Source: Spongiactinospora rosea
GTDB lineage: Bacteria; Actinomycetota; Actinomycetes; Streptosporangiales; Streptosporangiaceae
Assembly (NCBI RefSeq): GCF_003315795.1
Contig: NZ_QMEY01000009.1
Span: 1-64,000 of the forward strand
Length of the DNA: 64,000 bases
Reading direction: 5' to 3'
A program made the translations under genes and the position numbers. Below are positions 62,519-64,000 of the stretch, in pieces. The notes below the pieces were generated by a model. It made no database searches. It was given only the letters and a program-made list of their open reading frames with translations, and was not told the origin of the DNA. Each line of letters starts with the position of its first letter. The stretch's first letter is position 1.

Positions 62519-64000
62519 GCGGCGAACACCTCGTTCCTGCGCACGACGTACGGGCCGAGGACCAGTACGTCCACCGGGGCCGAGCCGAAGCACTCCAGCG
62601 CGTCGCGCGGGTCGTCCACCATCGGGCGGCCCGCCGTGTTGAGGCTGGTGTTGACCAGGACCGGCAGGCCCGTCCTGGCCTCGAACTCCGTCAGCAGCCC
62701 GGCCAGCAGCGGGTCTTCCGCACGGTCCACGGTCTGCGCGCGGGCGGTGCCGTCCACGTGGACCACGGCCGGGATGCGGTCGCGCCACTCCGGCCGTACG
62801 TCGTGGACGAACAGCATGTACGGGCTTTCGGCCGGGCCGCGGGTAAAGATTTCGGCTGCCCGTTCGGCGAGGACCATGGGCGCGATGGGGCGGAACTGCT
62901 CGCGGCCCTTGACGTCGTTCAGGCGTTCGGTGTTGCGGGCGTGGCCGGGGTGGGCGAGCAGCGAGCGGTGCCCGAGGGCGCGCGGCCCGTACTCGGCGCG
63001 GCCCTGGAACCACGCCACGATCCGGTCTCCGGCCAGGTCGGCGGCTATCGCGGCGGGCAGGTCGGGCGGCCGTTCGTACGGGACGCGGGCGGCGTCGAGC
63101 CAGGCGGCGAGGTCGGCGTCGGTCCAGCTCCGGCCGAGGGCGGCGCCCGGCATCGGGGCGGCCCGCTCGCCGTACGTGCTCGCCAGGTGCAGCGCGCCGC
63201 CCAGCGCGGTGCCCGCGTCGCCCGCCGCGGGCTGCACCCAGATCCCCTCGAACGGCCCTTCGGCCAGCAGACGGGTGTTGGCGACGCAGTTGAGCGCGAC
63301 CCCGCCCGCCATGGTCAGGTGGCGCTCGCCGGTGCGTTCGTGCAGCCAGCGGGCCAGGTCGAGCAGCACCTCCTCCAGCCGGGCCTGCACGCTGGCGGCG
63401 AGGTCGGCGTGGCCCTCGGACCACGGTTCGCCCCGGGGCAGCGGCTTGGCGAAGACCGACCAGTCGATCGGGCCGGTGCGGAAGCCGCCGTCGCCGGTCG
63501 CCCTGATCAGTTCGCGGAGTTCGGGCAGGTGGCGCGGGGTGCCGTAGGAGGCCATCGCCATGACCTTGTACTCGTCGCTGGAACGCAGGAAGCCGAGGTG
63601 TTCGGTGACCTCCTCGTACATCAGGCCCAGGGAGTGCGGCAGGTCCTGGGTGGCGAGCACGGTGAGTTCGCCGTCGCGGTAGTGCCCGGCCAGGTGGGAG
63701 ACGGCCTCGCCGCGTCCGTCGCAGACGAGTACGGCCGAGTCGCGGTACGGCGCGGCCAGCCCGGCGGACGCGGCGTGCGCGATGTGGTGCGGGACGTACC
63801 GGACCTGGGCGGAGTCCAAACCGGGCAGCGCGGTGGCCAGGAAGGCGGGCGCGCGGCGGGCGAAGGTCGTGCGCAGCGGCTCCCAGCGGGCGTCCTGGCC
63901 CTGCTGACCGGCTCTGACCAGGTCGGGGTCGTAGGAGTAGGCGACGGCGTCCAGATCCTCGGGGCGCAGGCCGGCGTGGGCCAGGCACCAGGCGGCGGCC
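62515..64000 (-). CDS. carbamoyltransferase (NodU/CmcH family), cut by right edge
   Basis: At least 494 residues are in the window; the N-terminus continues past 64000. Visible: EDLDAVAYSYDPDLVRAGQQ, then VRYVPHHIAHAASAGLAAPY (H-H-x-x-H-A metal motif), SAVLVCDGRGEAVSHLAGHY, LMYEEVTEHLGF, YKVMAMASYGTPRHLPELRE, LTMAGGVALNCVANTRLL, FQGRAEYGPRALGHRSLLAH and TGLPVLVNTSLNTAGRPMVD. These are the TsaD-like and C-terminal domains of O-carbamoyltransferases, which move carbamoyl from carbamoyl phosphate (via carbamoyl-AMP) to a sugar or antibiotic hydroxyl. In this cluster it probably decorates a glycan. It heads the visible part of the leftward transcript. Confidence 0.95.
   Translation of the reverse strand, partial: AAAWCLAHAGLRPEDLDAVAYSYDPDLVRAGQQGQDARWEPLRTTFARRAPAFLATALPGLDSAQVRYVPHHIAHAASAGLAAPYRDSAVLVCDGRGEAVSHLAGHYRDGELTVLATQDLPHSLGLMYEEVTEHLGFLRSSDEYKVMAMASYGTPRHLPELRELIRATGDGGFRTGPIDWSVFAKPLPRGEPWSEGHADLAASVQARLEEVLLDLARWLHERTGERHLTMAGGVALNCVANTRLLAEGPFEGIWVQPAAGDAGTALGGALHLASTYGERAAPMPGAALGRSWTDADLAAWLDAARVPYERPPDLPAAIAADLAGDRIVAWFQGRAEYGPRALGHRSLLAHPGHARNTERLNDVKGREQFRPIAPMVLAERAAEIFTRGPAESPYMLFVHDVRPEWRDRIPAVVHVDGTARAQTVDRAEDPLLAGLLTEFEARTGLPVLVNTSLNTAGRPMVDDPRDALECFGSAPVDVLVLGPYVVRRNEVFAA

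Overview
The window is very GC-rich (roughly 70%), with GTG/TTG starts, F420-linked enzymes, a DLW-39 protein, secreted small proteins and a pSAM2-type replication fragment. It looks like the chromosome of a filamentous actinobacterium, probably Streptosporangiales/Thermomonosporaceae-like. That placement is inferred from gene content; no marker gene fixes it.

Layout. 0-5 kb: an IS21 istB tail at the edge, small conserved genes, a tandem duplication of a tyrosine-rich secreted mini-protein with a third relative, a GNAT acetyltransferase and a secreted protein. 4.8-6.4 kb: a dispersed non-coding repeat, then a decayed integrative element (RepSA fragment plus one small gene) between an intact tRNA-Ala(TGC) and a 44-bp copy of its 3' half. 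6.5-16.9 kb: metabolic genes, including a decayed pentose cluster with an intact transaldolase, FAH hydrolase/GntR, topoisomerase IB, F420 enzymes, an F420 reductase-hemerythrin fusion and a serine hydrolase. 16.9-22.8 kb: regulator/oxidoreductase pairs (MarR/FAD monooxygenase, LysR/NmrA) with clear palindromic operators, a class IV aminotransferase, a GNAT protein and an unknown protein.

23-25.5 kb holds the most unusual coding locus: a radical SAM enzyme whose C-terminal 69 residues contain twelve cysteines, every one in a Cys-X-Pro triplet. It is overlapped by an aminoglycoside-kinase-like gene and followed at once by an AAA ATPase. 25.8-32.8 kb is one operon: IclR regulator, class III aminotransferase, PotA-like ATPase, Tat lipoprotein binding protein, fused permease and aspartoacylase-like deacylase, apparently for uptake and use of an N-acylated amino compound. 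32.9-42.6 kb holds small enzymes and regulators, with an 18-bp x4 tandem repeat in one divergent promoter. 42.8-44.9 kb is a second run of small secreted cysteine-containing proteins.

45.7-46.8 kb has no convincing gene. It carries three tandem copies of a repeat also found at 4.8 kb and in part at 25.6 kb, ending in an array of about twelve perfect mini-hairpins. 46.9-53.7 kb: a PAS/GAF/PP2C phosphatase, then divergent acetate kinase and phosphoketolase with a zinc alcohol dehydrogenase. 53.7-64 kb: a long leftward, mostly overlapping set of heptose-pathway genes (gmhA, hldE), nucleotide-sugar enzymes, four glycosyltransferases and a carbamoyltransferase cut by the edge. Together these probably build a heptose-containing, carbamoylated glycoconjugate.
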